From contig OZ007511.1 in NCBI GenBank assembly GCA_963931865.1, forward strand, positions 12,622,081 to 12,686,080: a stretch of DNA of 64,000 nt. Direction: 5' to 3'. The position numbers and the translations under genes were made by a program. The notes beneath the pieces were generated by a model that saw only the letters and a list, made by a program, of their open reading frames with translations, had not been told where the DNA came from and ran no database searches. Below are positions 53,901-64,000 of the stretch, piece by piece. Each line of letters begins with the position of its first letter. Positions within the stretch are counted from its first letter, which is position 1. The DNA is from Axinella damicornis (Eukaryota > Porifera > Demospongiae > Axinellida > Axinellidae).

Positions 53901-56234
53901 TAGGAACAAGATATGAGGCTGCGATTTGCACCATTGTGATCAGCATGAATGGAGCTTTCCAATGGTGTCCATTTTACTGTAGATGGAATTTTGACCCAAA
54001 ATCATGAAAAACCATGGATCCTTTGGTCGACTGCGATTTTGGTCGACTGCGATTTTTGGCAAAAATGTGACCAATATGAAAAGTCCGTTTTATGGCATCA
54101 ATTGAAGGTTCTTTTCATGCTGATCACAATGGTACAAATCCCAGCTTCATATCTCATTCCTAGCCCAAGATACCTAGCATATTACTTAGCTGGCTACTCT
54201 ATACAATTATCTCTTGTCTAACGAAAGACATGTTGTACATGTATCCTGAATGAGATATTTTTTTATTTGAAGGTTCTTGTCATGCTGATCACAATGGCAC
54301 AATACTAAGCTACATAATTGGTAACATTATTCACAGTGACCAAAGGCGGATATTTTCTTCACAATTTTGGATCAAAATTCAACCTATAGTAAAACGGACA
54401 TCATTTGAAAGCTCTATTCATGTTGATCACAATGGTGCAAATCCCATCCTTGTCTCTCATTTCTAGCCCGAGGTACCTAGAAATTAGTGGACTGTAGCTA
54501 CATCCCTAGCCTCATTCCCAGACCTTCTAGACCGTCAGTTTTAAATTACAGTATTTTTTGCTTACTGTAAGTGATCAAAAACTGGAGGTGTAGAAGGACT
54601 GGGAATGAGGATATATGCATGCCGTCAGTTACATCAATGTTCAGTGCCTGTTCTTAAGGCTTTAGTGCCTCAGTGGGTCCTTCATGACATAAGGTATTAT
54701 GAGGTCAAGCTTACTGGCACTCTGATATGGGTGACCCTGTTGCCAAGGTAACAATGTAGTAACAAGTTGTAGTTGTCCTGGCTAGGCTGAAGCCCAGGAC
54801 AACTACTCTGTCCCGGGACAACTCATTCTGTACGGGACAACTCATTCTGTACGGGGACAACTCATTCTGTACGGGGACAACTCATTCTGTACGGGGACAA
54901 CTCATTCTGTACGGGGACAACTCATTCTGTAAAGGACAACTCGATGAAACAACATGGCAGTACATTTGCTATAGCTTTGATCTACAGGGTTTTGCTGTAC
55001 CATCTTAGTACATTGTTGTACTTGTAGTATTGGACTAGCCTCGTTCCCAGGCCTCTACCACAGCTTTTGTCGCTTGCAGTACGAAAATCGCGGAGAAGGC
55101 CTGGAAGGGTTTCGCACGTGATGGGTGCCGCGACCGTCATAAAACGTCATCCGTTCAAGACCACTATGTACTAGTACACTAGCTACGATCGCGTACGGAG
55201 ACAAGTCAACGGCCAGAAGAGAGCCACACCGACTTATCCAAGCTAGAAGTCTTACCTTCGAAGTAGTGCTGAGCTGCAAGTGTTGTACTTTCCAGAGCGA
55301 TGGCGGAGTGAACAGTCAAAGCGCTTCATGTGCTTCGAAGTTATAACCGTTGTATTGCAGCCATCTCTCAGCGGTTTTGTTTCAAATCGAGGTATGTTGT
55401 ATAGGTAGGACCTGCCTCTCCTCTGGAGTTTGGCTGGTCTCTGTAGCGTCTCTGGAACAGGCGATAGCAAGTTGAATATTGTGAGTATGTATTAATGGAA
55501 TCCGTGACGTAAGCGGCGGCACGTATCACGTGCGAAACCCTTCCAGGCCTTCTCCGCGCTTTTCGTACTGCAAGCGACAAAAGCTGTGGTGGAGGCCTGG
55601 GAACAAGGCTAGTATTGGACAACGAGTGGTCTCTATAAGTTTATGAAAATCAAAAACACACTTACCACTCCTGTTTCTGCTGGTCACTGAACTGTGTCGG
55701 CACTTTCTCCAGCCACTCCTCCACCTTTGCCCACACCTGCGGTTTCCTATCCTTCAGGACATCCGGCAGTGGAACGGCATGGAGCCTAGCAATGACCGTC
55801 GCCAGCTTCCTCATCATCCTCTCACTCCTCATCTCCTCCACTGTTACATTACGACCCACGACAAACCCATAACAGAGACCATTTCTCAGCTGCCCATAGA
55901 GCGGAGGAACGTTAAGATCTGCTTTGAAGAGGGCCAGCATTACCAGTATCTCCCCTCTCCGATCGATAAACAGGTCCGTCCCTTCCCCATTTATCCGCAG
56001 AAGAACCATGTCTTCTTTCTTTGGTTTCTCATAAATGCCTACAAGTGTATTTGTTACTCCTTCCTCAAAGACCTTGTGCCCCAAGTTGTCCGGGTTCCAT
56101 TGGGGGCGAACCTTGGGTAACAGTTTTGTCCGGAAATCCTCCAGGTAATTGACCCGATCCAGCTCCACATCAAGGTACTTCCAAGAAAGCTCTCCGAGGT
56201 TACGGTCCTCGTCGGGCGGGCAATCTGCAGCCAT
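38608..56234 (-). CDS. ETNK: Ethanolamine kinase spread over 17.6 kb
   Basis: Cytosolic kinase for the first step of the CDP-ethanolamine route to phosphatidylethanolamine. Exons: 56234-55666 (N-terminal lobe with GVTNTLVGIY, VLLRINGEGTDLFIDR and NGLCYGFVVGR), 48117-47975 (Brenner motif ICFCHNDLLNANMIYNE), 43363-43280 (LIDFEYSGANYQAFDIGDYF), 41123-41031 (LEDADYQWYPNEAMQKWW), 39610-39540 (VTEEAVNTLYRDTNKFAL), 39028-38957 (tentative, HWCGGSWVWQ) and 38668-38608 (YAATRFAEFQRRKEEF, stop). Phases agree up to exon 5. Exons 6 and 7 do not join in frame, so a small exon is missing, a donor is misplaced, or the 3' end is damaged. The HNDLL and IDFEY catalytic residues are present. Introns hold a 45-copy minisatellite, a homopurine tract and a 576-bp MULE-type element. 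The start codon is 280 bp from the divergent RasGEF gene. Confidence 0.88.
39840..40110. repeat. Degenerate ~30-bp minisatellite
   Basis: Words like AGCTGAAGTGGATGCGATCG recur six or more times with changes. It lies in ethanolamine kinase intron 4. Confidence 0.75.
41311..42807. repeat. 33-bp minisatellite, about 45 copies
   Basis: Units contain CCAGCCTTGCTG then GCCTCRTTCCCAGG then MACACCA. Most variation is at two sites (CATT/CGTT and GGCACA/GGAACA). The period is divisible by three and lacks stops, which creates long spurious frames on both strands. The array lies in ethanolamine kinase intron 3 and ends in TTCCCAGGCCTTCTCACC, the remnant of a MULE-type MITE. Confidence 0.97.
44668..45475. 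repeat. Homopurine tract of ~800 bp
   Basis: The plus strand is almost purely G and A with scattered T, built from GGAGGTGGGGAGGAGG and GGGAAGAGG words. It lies in ethanolamine kinase intron 2. Confidence 0.92.
47915..47965. repeat. (C)n(CA)n microsatellite beside a splice donor
   Basis: On the minus strand the exon 2 donor of the ethanolamine kinase reads AAAG|GTGAGGAGCT and runs into (GT)n(G)n within 10 bases. Confidence 0.9.
48115..48275. repeat. Short tandem repeat beside kinase exon 2
   Basis: Four units of GTGTGGGTGTGGGAGG, most followed by a GTACACATCAGAGTGTGAAT segment. It lies directly upstream of the exon 2 acceptor on the minus strand. Confidence 0.85.
51045..51302. repeat. 51-bp tandem repeat, five copies
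   Basis: Units begin TACCCTGTAGGGGCTATACC and end CATCATACAGC; one copy is a base short. It sits in ethanolamine kinase intron 1. Confidence 0.93.
51555..52245. repeat. Direct duplication of ~300 bp
   Basis: 51555-51837 and 51866-52245 share GAGACYGGTAGGTGGCC, CATGCTCAAGAGCCTGATCC, GTAAACGTTGACTCTATAC and GTGCTTTGATGTGACCATTG in order. The second copy also carries an expanded GCAGGTGGGYRTTCYTTT repeat (52077-52175). Confidence 0.88.
54507..54613. mobile_element. MULE-type MITE copy
   Basis: TAGCCTCATTCCCAGACC faces GGACTGGGAATGAGGATA with AT-rich inner arms. No clear target duplication. Confidence 0.65.
54815..54945. repeat. 20-bp tandem repeat, six copies
   Basis: CTCATTCTGTACGGGGACAA repeats six times with small end variation, in ethanolamine kinase intron 1. 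Confidence 0.93.
55036..55611. mobile_element. 576-bp MULE-type element with cargo
   Basis: Ends are TAGCCTCGTTCCCAGGCC and CCTGGGAACAAGGCTA, with inverted repeats of about 90 bp. GTATTGGAC flanks both ends (55027-55035 and 55612-55620), a perfect 9-bp duplication. The ~400-bp interior is unrelated to other copies. It includes, on the minus strand, an open stretch (55470 down to about 55257) ending at a TTCGAAG|GTAAGA donor. Confidence 0.9.
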
Positions 56235-56514
56235 GGCTAGGCTAGCTGGGGCAAATGACGTCTAATGAATACGCACGTGGGCCACGTGCACAGGCTAGCA
56301 TACTCCGTATTGTACGTAAATTACGGAAATGCAAAAGCTAATTATTTTTGTGCGCGTTGTCTTCATTGTACGCGGCGGTACGCTGATCAAAGTACCGCTA
56401 TCATGTAGGACTACACTAGAGTTATTGTAAAACGAACTACCGCAAAGTTATGTAAGCTGTAACGAATACCCATGGAGGATACGCACTAGAGTTTCATACA
56501 CTTAATACTACAGT
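56235..56514. promoter_or_regulatory. Bidirectional promoter, ethanolamine kinase and RasGEF
   Basis: Only 280 bp separate the divergent start codons. It contains TGACGTC (56256-56262), a CRE-like site, and two E-boxes in CACGTGGGCCACGTG (56274-56288). All lie nearer the ethanolamine kinase. Confidence 0.6.
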
Positions 56515-59500
56515 ATGACCATCGACAGCGAAACTTTGCCACCGCTTTCGCCGAAAGAAGAAGAGTCGGAAGAAGGGAACCCTTTGGCGAAGTCCAAACT
56601 GATTCTGTTCGCCAGGTTCTCGGAGCTGCACAGAGAGACGAACTCCCACCTGCATTCCGTGCGAGTGTGTCTCACAGCCAACGAACTTTTGGTGCTGAAA
56701 AGATCGTCAGATAAATCTGGCCGATTCTCCCTGGTGCGAAAGCACAGGCTAGAAGACGTTGACATCACACTTCATGATTCGCTGTCCAACGCAATGTCCG
56801 TAGACGTCCCTCTGACCCTCCTGCGATATGTCTACCAGCTTGAGAACGGGGGGAACGTTAAACTGTGGCTGTCCAATGTCGCAAAATGCAGAGAGAAGTT
56901 GGAAGCTGCCAGCGCAAGGGTGATGTCAAAGAGTGATGACGGTGAAGAGAAATTGAGAGAATTTGCAGTGAGCGATTTTCGGCCGGCATCTTCCAGCAGA
57001 TCATTGTCTGTAGACGTTACACACAAGTCCTTCAGCACTCCCTGCACGCCTGTCCTGCACAGGCATACCAAGAGCGAGGATAGGAACGGGCTGAAGACAC
57101 CAATTCCCAAGATTTTGTGGCCGTCCCAGAGACCGGACTTCCTCACCGCACTGAATGGAGAAGAGAAGTCATTGCAAGATGTATATGAAGATTCGCTGTT
57201 GCAATCTCCTGACCTCAGGAGGGTTGCTAGTGATAGAGCCATTCGCCGTCGTGAAGCACTGAGAGCAAAGGACTATGAATCCTACATGAAAGAAAAGCGT
57301 GAAAACTCATCGCTTGGCAACAGTGCATCCACGTCTGACCTAGAAAGTCTGCAGAAGAGTGGGATTATGGTACCCCCAGAGGACATCCTCGGCCTGGAGA
57401 TGCAGGAGAGTATCACCAGGTTCACTCCCCCTCCCTCCCCTTCTCCCACCGAGTTTCTCGAAAATCCTTTTCGTCACACTCAGATCCGAAGAGGAAGAAT
57501 GAAATTTTCGCCACGAATCAATCGAAGTGTTTCCAGTCACGCCAGTCCCACCCCTACCATACTCATCGAGAGTTATTCTCAAACTCGCCTAAGCCTAGAT
57601 TCCACCTTGCAGGTCAATTCTGCTACCCTTCCAAGGAGCAAGAAGTCAATGGACACCGACAGAAGACAGAGCACACCTTGTAAGTGGATTACTGTTACTG
57701 GAGACCAGTTGTAAGGTTAAGGTAGTTAGGTCAACCTCAAGTAAGGTGATCCTGGATCTGTGGTAGTTTTGGATTGAGATTCAATTTGTACATGTAGCAA
57801 TGTAGTAGTGCACGCAGTTAGTGTGATTTCACCCACCACATTGCCATGGCAACCTACATGTAGTAGAATAGTAGTAGAATGGGATGATGCTGTTATCAGC
57901 TGTTTGGTTATCAGTGTTAGGAGTCAGGTGGGCTGACATGGTGGGTGTGCTGCATCAGATTTGTAGTTATACCACCCTCTTTCCTCCCTCTGTTTAATGG
58001 TGAAGCCTGGTGGCCATGCATATCACCATATATCGTAGCCAGAGGTCATACCCTTTCACTGCTACATGTGCATCCCCTGCCCTGTAGGTCACGCATTTAA
58101 ATTTCACAACATGTACCTTTCTGTCCTGCAGGTCACAGTAGCCCCATCCCAATCCACAAACTTGGAAAATCACCAAAGCTGCTCAAAATCTTTCACCGAC
58201 GATCATCTTCAGCCGTCAAAGTCCATCTAGCTCTGGAGGGAGAGGACCCGGGAAGCCTGAATATGCCCGGGGTGGACGAGACCCCACAGGTGGCAAGGAA
58301 GCTCCACCATCTTCCTCCCCGCGAGGTGGCGGAGGAACTGACGCTGATGGATGCTGAGTTGCTGAGGAGGATACAACCCAGTGAGCTGGAGGATGGGGCA
58401 TGGATGGATAAGGCCAGCAAGGTGGGCAGGCGTTGTGGTGTAATGCAGATATCATAGTGATATGTGTGTGTTTAGAACTATTTATAACCACCAATTTAGA
58501 AGATTCTGTTTCCTGTAGAGAGGCTGAATACAGCTCTCTGATTGGTTCAGTGTGTGGGTGAATTGGAGGAAAATATCCTTCAGATCAGAGGTAGTACTAG
58601 GTCAGCCATTAGGAGACATCAAGTCTCTAATCTCTGTTTACAGCCTCTGGTACGTCTTGGGACAGCTGCCACTATGTACCCACACCAGTACCCACTCAGG
58701 AAAATGATCTCATTGTTCCAACTGCCTCATTTCTTCTGCAAGCTATTGAGTACTTTATGCTAGAAATACTAGCCAAAGTATTGCCACTACCGCTATGGCA
58801 GCTATTCTTCACTACAGAAATGGCTAGTTAAGCCCTTACTTCATTCTGAGAATCACTGCTTCATTGACTGTACGGTGCTGTACACATGGCTTTATGGAAT
58901 CTCAGTCATAGCATCTATAAGTGCTGCAAGCTTCTTGTAAGGTTGGTATGCAAGGCTAAACAGCAAGAAAAATAACGCGTGACTTCTAGTTTATTCGACG
59001 CATATTGTATGGAACAACCCTGCAGTTTAAAGCATCAGTGTCATATACAGTTGTAGCAGCATTTAGTTGAGTGACCACACCACTGGTGTGCATGTAGGCC
59101 TTCAATGAAGCTGCTAGGGTCTAGAACTTGCTCTACAAGAATAGTCCAAACTTCTGGTGCCAGACTGCTTTCTGTTGCTGCCTGACAACCTCACTTGCAT
59201 GTGAAATTAATCACCTGGCTGAGAGTGCATGCATACATGTACACCACCCCTGCTGATTTGGAGTATGGAGATCATCTGTATGCACAGTCGCATGACCAAA
59301 ATCCAGATCAGTTAGGTAGGAATGTGTATTGAGGTTGGCATTCGTGCAGCCATACTCCTGCTCTGTTTACTCCCACCTTCCAAGTAAGTGATGTCATGCC
59401 ATTGGAGGTGTGTGTTGTAAGGCTGTCTGGGACAGCTGACAGGATTCCTCCCACACCAGCATTAGGGTTGTGTGCAAACTGGATAGGGCCTTCCTAAAAT

Positions 59501-59639
59501 GGTGGCATACGTGTTTTGGGCAACCAACCGTCCATCTCTCCGGGGTGAAATGTGGCCAAAGTTCGTGCCAAAAGGCTGCATGGATGTGTGTGTGTGTGGG
59601 GGGGTGTGGGTGTGTGGGTGTGTGTGGGGGTGTGTGTGT

Positions 59640-59670
<31 letters not shown>

Positions 59671-61980
59671 GGGGGGTAGAGGGAAGGGAGGAGGAAGAAG
59701 CAGGGAAATAAATAGTGGGACTCTTGTTTATATGGGAGCTGCCACTTGTGTTTCCGTGGCAACCATACGCATTTCTGCTTGATCAATGTGTGCAATGATC
59801 CATTGCAATGCAGAGATTTTTGTTCAATTGACCTTCATGCTGTTGCATATGTATTATACATGTTGCCATGGTAACTACACAAACAGGTTTTGCCAGCTAC
59901 CTAACTCTGTTGTTGATCGGAGATGATTAACAATGATTATTACATTCTGCGTGCACGCGGAAACCCATTGGGAGTCACCAGACAATGCGTGCTGTCGTGA
60001 GCAATCCATACGTGGGGGAAACAGATATGGTTAGCGTTGGCCATTTGTTGTACGCAAGATTGATTACCTCAAGCATACAATTGCAACAGATCCCATTTCG
60101 TAAACTCTATTACGCTCGTCAAAAGTTCCATAACTTCCTAGTCTGGGATTAGCAATTGACGGTTAGTCTATGGTTAGTAATCTAGACTGTGGTATGCAAA
60201 TGTGCTTTGATCTTTTGAACTTAATGAGGTCTCTAAAATCCAATAGACAAAAAATTTGTATTTCATACAGAGAACCTGAAAGATATAACCCATGGTCTAA
60301 GCCGGTTATTGCACTCGAGCAGGTCTCTAGAGACCTTTGGGATGCACCTGTAATCACCTCAGGAGGTCTCTGAAACAGCTAACAGACCTGCTTGAGTTTA
60401 ATAACCTATACTAAAGCAGGATTGGGTGACATTTAAGCCCAACAAAAAAGACCAGTCAGGTTATTGGTCAGATGACCACCATGTAGTTTTTTGTGTGTAA
60501 TGTCGCAATGATTATGTGAAGAGGAATTGGCAGTCACCTCTAACAAGACAAAGCCTGAATGGGAGGCCTGGTTAGTCCGCTTTGATCCCACTATGCCTCA
60601 GTGAGGTCTCAAAACAGTGAACAATTATCCAGACAAGAAGGGTGTGATTTTGCACATTCATTCACAAAAGACAATCGAATTCTGTGAGTATTAGGCCAAG
60701 TGTTCCGAAAGTGGCATTGTTAGCATGAAATCAACTTTTTGGCTCTGAGCGGCATCAACAGCAAGTTTGGGCGGTCCAACCGAGAATAGTTTGGCCAATC
60801 CAGGCATTGAATGACCAGAAGTGGAGTCCTTGGAACTGGGGATGTGTTTTGTTACCCCTGAGGGGTTTACCACAGTGGTGACCAATGAGAACCAAAAGCC
60901 TATTTCAGCCAGGTCCCCCGAACCGATGGCTCAATGTCCCATCTGGAGGAGGCCATGACAGTAAACCTTCTTCTCCGTTTTTGGGGGTAGGGCTGAGTGC
61001 ACCCTGAAGAGAAAGCAAGCCCTGTGGCTAGAACCTGGGACCTCTAGGCCCACAGTCCAGCTAGAACCTGGGACCTCCTAGGCCCACAGTGAAGCTAGAA
61101 CCTGGGACCTCTAGGCCCACACTAGGCCCACAGTCCAGCTAGAACCTGGGACCTCTAGGCCCACAGTCCAGCTAGAACCTGGGACCTCTAGGCCCACACT
61201 AGGCCCACAGTCCAGCTAGAACCTGGGACCTCTAGGCCCACAGACCAGCACTTTAACCACTTGGTCCACAGAGCAACCTCATTGCGACATGTCATGGTAT
61301 TTTACGTATGTCGGGTAATTTATGTCAGGGTATCTCAGGTGTCACAACTATCGCCGGCATCCCTACCTGGAATCTCTGTCGGTCTTCTGAGACCTCACCT
61401 GATCATCACTGTGGAATGTCTTCCATTTCATACAACCTGTATGAGCCACACTTCCTGCTCCAGCTATAGGACAGACCATATTTGGCCTTGCTATTAGGTT
61501 GACATGGCATGGGATAGTAAGATCATGAGTGTCCCCTGAGGAATTGTGGCTTATCACACTTGGATTTGATGATGAGATGTGACCTTTGTACGTACCTTCC
61601 AGTGTGCTAGCCAAGATACGATGTCAGTGACATCATACGATGTCATCTGGAATGAATGGTATTGTAACGTATACAGTTTGTGTGTACGATTTTGGCATGT
61701 GTAACCTCTAGATTACTTCTGTTCTTGTTCACCGGGAGAGGAGTTCTCAGATGACAAATTCAGCGAAAGATACTAAGTAACTATGAGGCTGTAGCATGAT
61801 ATGGTCACTCCCCCCTCCCCTCTTCCCCACCCCACACACACACCTACCCAGAATGACCTGGCGCCCAATGTGATGGAGATGGTGCGATCATTCAATCGGC
61901 TGGCTCTGCTCGTGCCAACAGAGATCCTAGAAGAGAAAGCACCACAGGCGAGGTCAAAGGTCATCGCCACCTTCATACAA
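56515..61980 (+). CDS. RasGEF-domain protein, 5' part, runs off window
   Basis: Exons 56515-57679, 58132-58421 and 61852-61980 join in phase, and the last ends at a CAA|GTAAGT donor. The CDC25/RasGEF domain begins in exon 2 (LPPREVAEELTLMDAELLRR) and continues in exon 3 with NDLAPNVMEMVRSFNRL and TEILEEKAPQARSKVIATFI, the family's early helices. The catalytic core exons should lie beyond 64000, since none is recognisable in the last 2 kb. Residues about 28-130 resemble a PH domain (VRVCLTANELLVLKRSS to NGGNVKLWLSNVAKCREKLE). The rest of exon 1 is Ser-rich and basic with possible phosphorylation sites (RRVASD, RRQST). RasGEFs load GTP onto Ras or Ral GTPases; the target cannot be told here. 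Confidence 0.85.
59586..59680. repeat. (GT)n(G)n microsatellite
   Basis: GTGTGTGGGG words merge into (GT)n then a run of about 24 G, in RasGEF intron 2. It is the complement of the (C)n(CA)n pattern seen elsewhere. Confidence 0.93.
61028..61280 (-). repeat. tRNA-derived SINE-like unit with amplified B-box part
   Basis: The minus strand from 61280 reads like a tRNA: box A as TGGACCAAGTGG and box B as GGTTCTAGC. The 33-bp part covering the anticodon arm to box B is then repeated, giving six GGTCCCAGGTTCTAG copies. It lies in RasGEF intron 2. Confidence 0.7.
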
Positions 61981-63584
61981 GTAAGTGCAGTTCAGTTCCC
62001 ATTCCCAGTCCACTTTGTCCCAATTCCATATTTGGACACCTGAAGTTTGGGGTATAGATTACCACACCACCTGCCAAAATTAGATCTGAGATCATCACAG
62101 CAACAGCTGTGTCTGGGAGGTCAATGTACACTCAATAGAGCTGTCTGTCTGTCTGCCTGCCGTATATGCTTCTGCCACTGCTATTCTGGATCAGCAGTGA
62201 CAGTTCAGAATGAGTGTTCGTGTCTGTGTGATGAATAGTGGATCTCAAGCCTTCGTTGAAGAAGGCATGGTTTAGTCAATGAGTAGATGATAGTGCTCAT
62301 GACAGCTCCATATCTGGTTGGTCGTCCATAGTTGCATCCTTATTGTTGATCTGGGGACCAGTTTGACATGGTCCAAGTGTGGGAATATGTTACAGTACTC
62401 CAATATGTGTGTGAGTGTATGGCACAGAGGAAAACAGCAGGATGTGGAATACAAATCGGAAGTGTATAGAGTGAGGTATTGATTGGGGAGCTAATGGAGT
62501 GCTAAGTTGCTAAACAGCTGGACAGTGACCAGGTGGTGGTAGTCTGTGATCAAGACTCAAGACTCAAGAGTAGGGTAGCCATCCACATACAAGATCCTGG
62601 CTGACAGTAACTTGATGTGAGCACAGAGAAGCAGTACGTATTGAAGCGTGTTGTATTGCCTTCCACTGTCTCACTTCCGTTCTGGGGGGACCAGAGTGAG
62701 TTGTACCACCTTCCACTCCATCTGGGAGGATCAACTATAATTCTACACCATTTCCATATTTGAAAAAGGGGTAAAGAATAGTGATCTGGATTGATAGCGG
62801 AGAGATTTGTGTTGGAGGTATCTCCATACCTCGGCAAACATGGGACACACAGTACGTGTTTCCACTGTGTCTCCTACATGTAGGAAAGGTGTTTCATTGA
62901 TCTTAGCTGGTGTGCATGATAAACATGTGCCTGACGGTGTTGTGGTTTGAAGGGCACACGTGAAGGTTGCTCTGCTTTGAGGCTGGTGGTGTTAAGGATT
63001 GTAAACAAACTCAGTGATCCCAGCTCGGCTATGGGATGGTGGTCGAGTGGAACGTGTAGACTCCGCATAGTGTGGAAATTCTTTGCGGAGACATCACGGG
63101 ATGATAGTAATCCACTACACAGACTCTAACAAGACGCAACTGACCTCGAAAAATAACATGGGAGGCTTGAGTAATCCCATTGACGTACTGGACTTCAACT
63201 CTAATACTTGGCATTAAGAGACGCAGCTAATGTATCGGACCCAAGGTCTAGTTGCCATGGTAACACTGTAATGCTTGGCCTCATGCTATTTGGCCAGTTG
63301 TGCGACATGGTGTTAATTGCTTGGAAGGCGACGTTTTAGCAGTATTGAATAGCGCAGTGAGACACATTAACCATCTTTAATTAATGTCACTTGGAGGGAG
63401 TGATGATACTCGATACCTGAGCAAAACAATGTTCCTTCTCGTAAACAACGTTTGTATTGTGACATAGCAACAGGTGTTGTGTAGGGAGCTCACTAACAGC
63501 AAGCTGGAGGATATAAAGTTTGACGATGAAAGGAGGTTTGCTGAACTGAAATGAATGGGTAGTCTAAGAGTTGCTGTACCATCA

Positions 63585-63654
63585 TGCCTCAATCATTCCC
63601 AGGCCACGCGGAGCACTTTCCCTACTCCGCGTGGCCTGCATGGGAATGAGGTTA
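63585..63654. mobile_element. MULE-type MITE copy
   Basis: TGCCTCAATCATTCCCAGGCC faces GCATGGGAATGAGGTTA around CACGCGGAG/CTCCGCGTG. Flanks GTACCATCA and GTGCCATCA match at 8 of 9. Confidence 0.82.
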
Positions 63655-63714
63655 GTGCCATCAAAGATCTCTTTTAAACTCTCACCCAGCCATAAACAGG
63701 ATTAGGGATTAGGG

Positions 63715-63830
63715 GAAGTTATACCGTATGGCGCTTATATTTCGCGGGTCTAAATTTTCGCGAATTGCTCTTCGATAACATTTCGTTGAAAAAATTTCGC
63801 GAATTCGCGGTAAAACGCCACGCCCACAGA
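63715..63830. repeat. TTTCGCG-rich repeat
   Basis: Words TTTCGCGGG, TTTTCGCGAATT, TTTCGCGAATTCGCGG recur within 100 bp, followed by GCCACGCCCACAGAATGGGTGTGG. It looks like a dispersed repeat; nothing coding is seen to the window end. Confidence 0.6.
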
Positions 63831-64000
63831 ATGGGTGTGGTGTAATATACTGCACTTGCGTGAAGACTCCCGTGCGCGCTGAACTGAACTAGCTACCACA
63901 GACCACTTCGTCGGTGCATTGTATTCTGCGACACTCTCTTCCCCACTTCGACGCTCTCAGAGTTCGTTTTCAGATACCTGCCTGGGCGTTTCGAGCTGGC

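Overview
The window looks like nuclear DNA of an early-branching animal, most likely a sponge. The genes are animal-type and split by GT-AG introns: a kinesin-8, an ethanolamine kinase, a Roc-COR-Death protein, a RasGEF, an iduronate-2-sulfatase-like gene and a Golgi sulfotransferase. Introns carry many short inverted-repeat elements. I recall translated pieces of the TAGCCTCGTTCCCAGG repeat from sponge gene models, but could not check this, so the organism call is an inference.

Layout. 37-1605 (-): intronless IDS-like sulfatase broken by one in-frame stop. 2240-6272 (-): seven-exon gene I cannot name. It is head-to-head with 6727-18835 (+), a complete 16-exon KIF18-type kinesin-8 of 1352 aa. 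Their shared ~450 bp promoter carries a near-consensus RFX X-box. Kinesin intron 11 holds a complete intronless sulfotransferase on the opposite strand (13394-14707). 18836-21725: repeats, foldbacks and a broken copy of the next gene. 21726-25631 (-): three-exon gene with a Crinkler-like ubiquitin-fold header, a possible nuclease region and a kinase-like domain. 25632-30949: duplicated repeat DNA with no firm gene. 30950-35789 (-): eight-exon Kelch-Roc-COR-Death protein of 1189 aa. 38608-56234 (-): ethanolamine kinase spread over 17.6 kb, with introns full of satellites. 56515-61980 (+): first three exons of a RasGEF gene that runs off the right edge, head-to-head with the kinase across 280 bp.

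Mobile DNA. The main family is a set of palindromic elements ending TAGCCTCG...CGAGGCTA. Three copies have perfect 9-bp target duplications and others have near-perfect ones, as expected of Mutator-like (MULE) MITEs. A 33-bp, ~45-copy minisatellite in an ethanolamine kinase intron is built from the end of this same element. A separate TA-flanked MITE has its empty site preserved in a neighbouring duplicate.

Exon joins were worked out by hand from splice signals and phase. In four spliced genes the summed coding length is divisible by three (kinesin 4059 nt, Kelch-Roc 3570 nt, header-kinase 1677 nt, unnamed gene 1026 nt). The last join of the ethanolamine kinase is unresolved.
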